Part shown: positions 62,001 to 64,000 of the stretch, piece after piece
How positions within the stretch are numbered: the first letter of the stretch is position 1
How the letters are laid out: each line of letters starts with the position of its first letter
Origin: Haemonchus contortus
Lineage: Eukaryota; Nematoda; Chromadorea; Rhabditida; Trichostrongylidae
Length of the DNA stretch: 64,000 bases
NCBI GenBank assembly: GCA_000469685.2
Contig: LS997566.1
Coordinates: 37,736,420-37,800,419 of the forward strand
Reading direction: 5' to 3'
Program-made: the position numbers and the translations under genes
Notes under the pieces: generated by a model
The model's input: only the letters and a program-made list of their open reading frames with translations
The model's database searches: none
Told to the model about the DNA's origin: nothing

Positions 62001-63317
62001 TCTACCGTGCATAAAAGCTCTTCAACCCTGATGACTTGACTAGGGCGAGGTCCCAGCTTTCAAGATGCACCAGTAAATCTCAACTGAGAGGGGGGTGGAG
62101 GGATTGGTAGGAGAGGAAAACTCCCCGAAAATTTAAATGAACTGATGTGAAACCCACATAGTAAATATCGTCTTCTTTCTCCCCAATCGAAGAGCGATCA
62201 AAACTTAGCGATATACTTGCAACGGCTTCTTTTGACTCTGAGTAGATTCAGTTTGAGGAAATCGTTCTCCATTAAAAGGAATATCGAAGAGGAAAAACTG
62301 AACAGGCGAACTAAAACGATTGAGATGAGAAATGCCTTTTACCTTTGTCGATTGCGACGTAGAACCAGAATTTCTCAAAAGACTCTAACCAAATCCTGTA
62401 ATCGTCGATAGTGAACATCCATTCTTCTGTCTTAGAGCACTGAAAATAGCACAAGACTTTCCTTGCTTCCATTTTGAGAACTCGTGTCTGCAGGTGTTGA
62501 AACTCAGTAAAAAGGAGGTGCACTCATTCGCTTTCTCAGCTTAGCACTACGATGCCAATGGCACTTTTTTATGATTTAAATCTAACCGAAATGGCTAAAA
62601 ATAGATCTGATTCTGTCACCATCTCTTCAAGCTCGGGAATCATACCTCTTTCCTTCTCTTCACACCCTGCTCCGTCCCTCTCCAACCCCACCGGACTTGA
62701 TTGTATCAACCTTTCTTGCTTTTTTCTTTTTCTGTGCCTCAGGGCAAATCAGATTAGAAGAGAGCAGACGCGAAAAGGATACCCTGGCTCAGGAGACACT
62801 CCCACCTCTAGCCTCGTCTTCCCGAGAGAGGTTGCAAATCACTACCGGGCTACTCCTTCCACATGATGACAAATGAGGGCCTACAGAGCCACTCATCAAC
62901 CACAGGCTTCTATTTATTTACATATGAAGCCGATGAGTTGCTAAAAGAACTCTAAGGATCATCTATATGTAATTGTAGGAACTCGGCCAACTTCGAAAAA
63001 CCTCGAAAGAAATATATAAAAAGTTCTCGCTCCATCACATCCATCCGTTCCCAGCCTCCTTCTAGGCCTTTTTGAAAGTTCTCTTGCAACGTAAACTACT
63101 GCTTTTACTTTGTGCATATCATGAGCATGTAGGTATTACTGTAGAGCAGAATGTACGCAAACAATACTTTATTGACTGTTCTGTAATGTATGTACTCTCA
63201 TGAGTTCGTGGGAACATTGACAAAACCTACCCACTGGACTATTTCCATCCAATGTTTTTGATCCGGATTGAGTACGATTTCAACATCTTCCAGTGATTTG
63301 TCAGTCATCTTTACCAT
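59051..63317 (-). CDS. GNAT-family N-acetyltransferase, two-domain nematode type
   Basis: Minus-strand exons: 63317-63231 (MVKMTDKSLEDVEIVLN), 62439-62343 (EEWMFTIDDYRIWLESFEKF), 61758-61650 (GMYYVRPEWRSTGLGTLLFD), 61291-61161 (MKMSPKYASKYGFDKMPAYK), 60765-60652 (AYDVSIAHRSRAKYLMNF) and 59149-59051 (DGNGKVVGIGCVRAVYSNEL). All junctions from the third exon on agree in phase; one exon between 62343 and 61758 is missing from my reading. RSTGLG is the acetyl-CoA-binding R-x-x-G-x-G motif. The last two exons read as the start of a second GNAT-like lobe, as in nematode DUF1248-type proteins. These enzymes move acetyl from acetyl-CoA to an amine; the substrate is unknown. The 3' end is not found. 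A mariner lies in the intron between 60652 and 59149. Confidence 0.8.
59364..60609 (+). mobile_element. Mariner element in GNAT intron
   Basis: 1246 bases with inverted repeats AGGTTGGCGGAAAAGTATGT (left) and AGGTTGGCGAAAAAGTATGT (right, reverse complement), flanked by TA (59362-59363 and 60610-60611). It is opposite in direction to the host gene. Its right end lies 42 bases from an exon. Confidence 0.93.
59530..60494 (+). pseudogene. Mariner transposase, degenerate
   Basis: The 3' part (60180-60494) is open for 104 codons and has LLHDSARPN and YSPDLALTDYHLL, holding the second and third acids of the mariner D,D34D triad. Upstream, frame pieces with the helix-turn-helix region (ENPRYGRPVDL, HQNILAVHLHRLG) are separated by stops and shifts, for example after HFG at about 59692. 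The enzyme would be inactive. Confidence 0.85.
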
Positions 63318-64000
63318 CTCTGAAACCCCGTGTACAATGACGGTAGACATATACAGGAGGATGGGAAATGTAAGGCTCAGCGATCTCAGAAAAAGGGAGG
63401 AGAAAGAGTAATTCATCGTATAGTCAAGCCGAATTGTATCAGAAATTGTGAAAGGCTTATAGGCTCACAAAATATTTTGAAAAAAAGTTGGGCATTTGAG
63501 ATCTGAAGTATGAGTGTTACATCGCCTAACGATTACTGCTTCAGTCTGCACTTGATGAAAAAATTAATGGAGAGACGGCCTCTATTATTTTAAAACTTTG
63601 GCCACCCACGGTGCAGGTTCGTCTATAAAGGGCATTCCTTCCGCTCGAACTTTAGTGAGCGAAGTAAATTTCGAAAAAAATCTTCAATTGTTCACTTCAA
63701 CTCCCAAAATTGCACGAGTTACAACAATTTCAATTACTCAACAGTATGAATTCTATCTCCACTCCAGTAGGCTGATCTCTGGCCCAGGAACATTTGAAGG
63801 ACGGTGATTTCGTCGAAATGTTAGTCGATAATTTTATTGCTAGCCTTAACATAAAGATATCCTAAAGTTTTCTGTTAGTCTGGAGTATCATCAGAATCCT
63901 TATAGTAGGATCTACTTTAAGACATTATGCATACAGTAGAATTGCTATTGTTGCATAAATAATGGGAAAAGACAGGAGCGGCAGAGATGTCCTTGGCATG
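63318..64000. other. Upstream of GNAT gene
   Basis: No exon or repeat end recognised. The ATG at 63317 could be preceded by further 5' sequence on the minus strand, since the frame stays open to 63416 with a hydrophobic stretch. A cytosolic enzyme makes the shorter start more likely. Confidence 0.35.

Overview
The window is non-coding-rich eukaryotic DNA that reads as a nematode genome, probably a strongylid or hookworm-like clade V parasite (inference). Support: introns end in TTTTCAG/TTTCAG-type acceptors and begin with GTAAGT/GTGAGT donors, small exons are spread over long introns, and the transposon mix (Helitrons, mariner, BEL/Pao, RTE and CR1 LINEs, a Penelope-like GIY-YIG fragment, piggyBac- and Tc1-type MITEs) fits such a genome. 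There are no prokaryotic operons, rRNA genes or CRISPR arrays. Gene calls were made by reading splice sites and reading-frame phase by hand, so terminal exons are incomplete in places.

Five host gene loci are supported. (1) A rhodopsin-class GPCR on the minus strand (exons for TM1 to TM5 between 7337 and 1308). (2) A two-exon gene at 32872-33611 for a small secreted peptide with eight cysteines. (3) A roughly 19-exon minus-strand gene (42540 to 37965) resembling the FANCM/Mph1 helicase family, with both the Walker A lysine and the DEAH box replaced. (4) A three-exon gene for a 65-residue cysteine-rich single-pass membrane protein, present twice (44532-44893 and 55723-56096). (5) A minus-strand gene with two GNAT acetyltransferase-like regions (63317 to 59051), carrying a mariner in an intron.

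Region 1-22 kb holds the GPCR and then long apparently gene-free DNA. Region 22.4-29 kb is a mobile-element cluster: a 3.9-kb BEL/Pao element with identical 177-bp LTRs, gag-protease but no polymerase, broken by a 526-bp Tc1-type MITE, then a CR1 3' end, a piggyBac-type MITE and a fold-back element. Region 32-38 kb holds the secreted-peptide gene, a short Helitron and an RTE LINE relic. Region 38-42.5 kb is the FANCM-like gene.

The most striking part is 42.7-58.4 kb: a direct tandem segmental duplication (unit A about 42.7-49.3 kb, unit B about 49.3-58.4 kb). Each unit carries the cysteine-rich membrane gene. Each also serves as the empty site for insertions in the other, which fixes the ends of several Helitrons (TC...CTGG between A and T) and of a Penelope-like insertion with an 11-bp target duplication. 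One Helitron has an uninterrupted TG array of about 1.17 kb near its 5' end. The last 6 kb hold the GNAT gene and its mariner.
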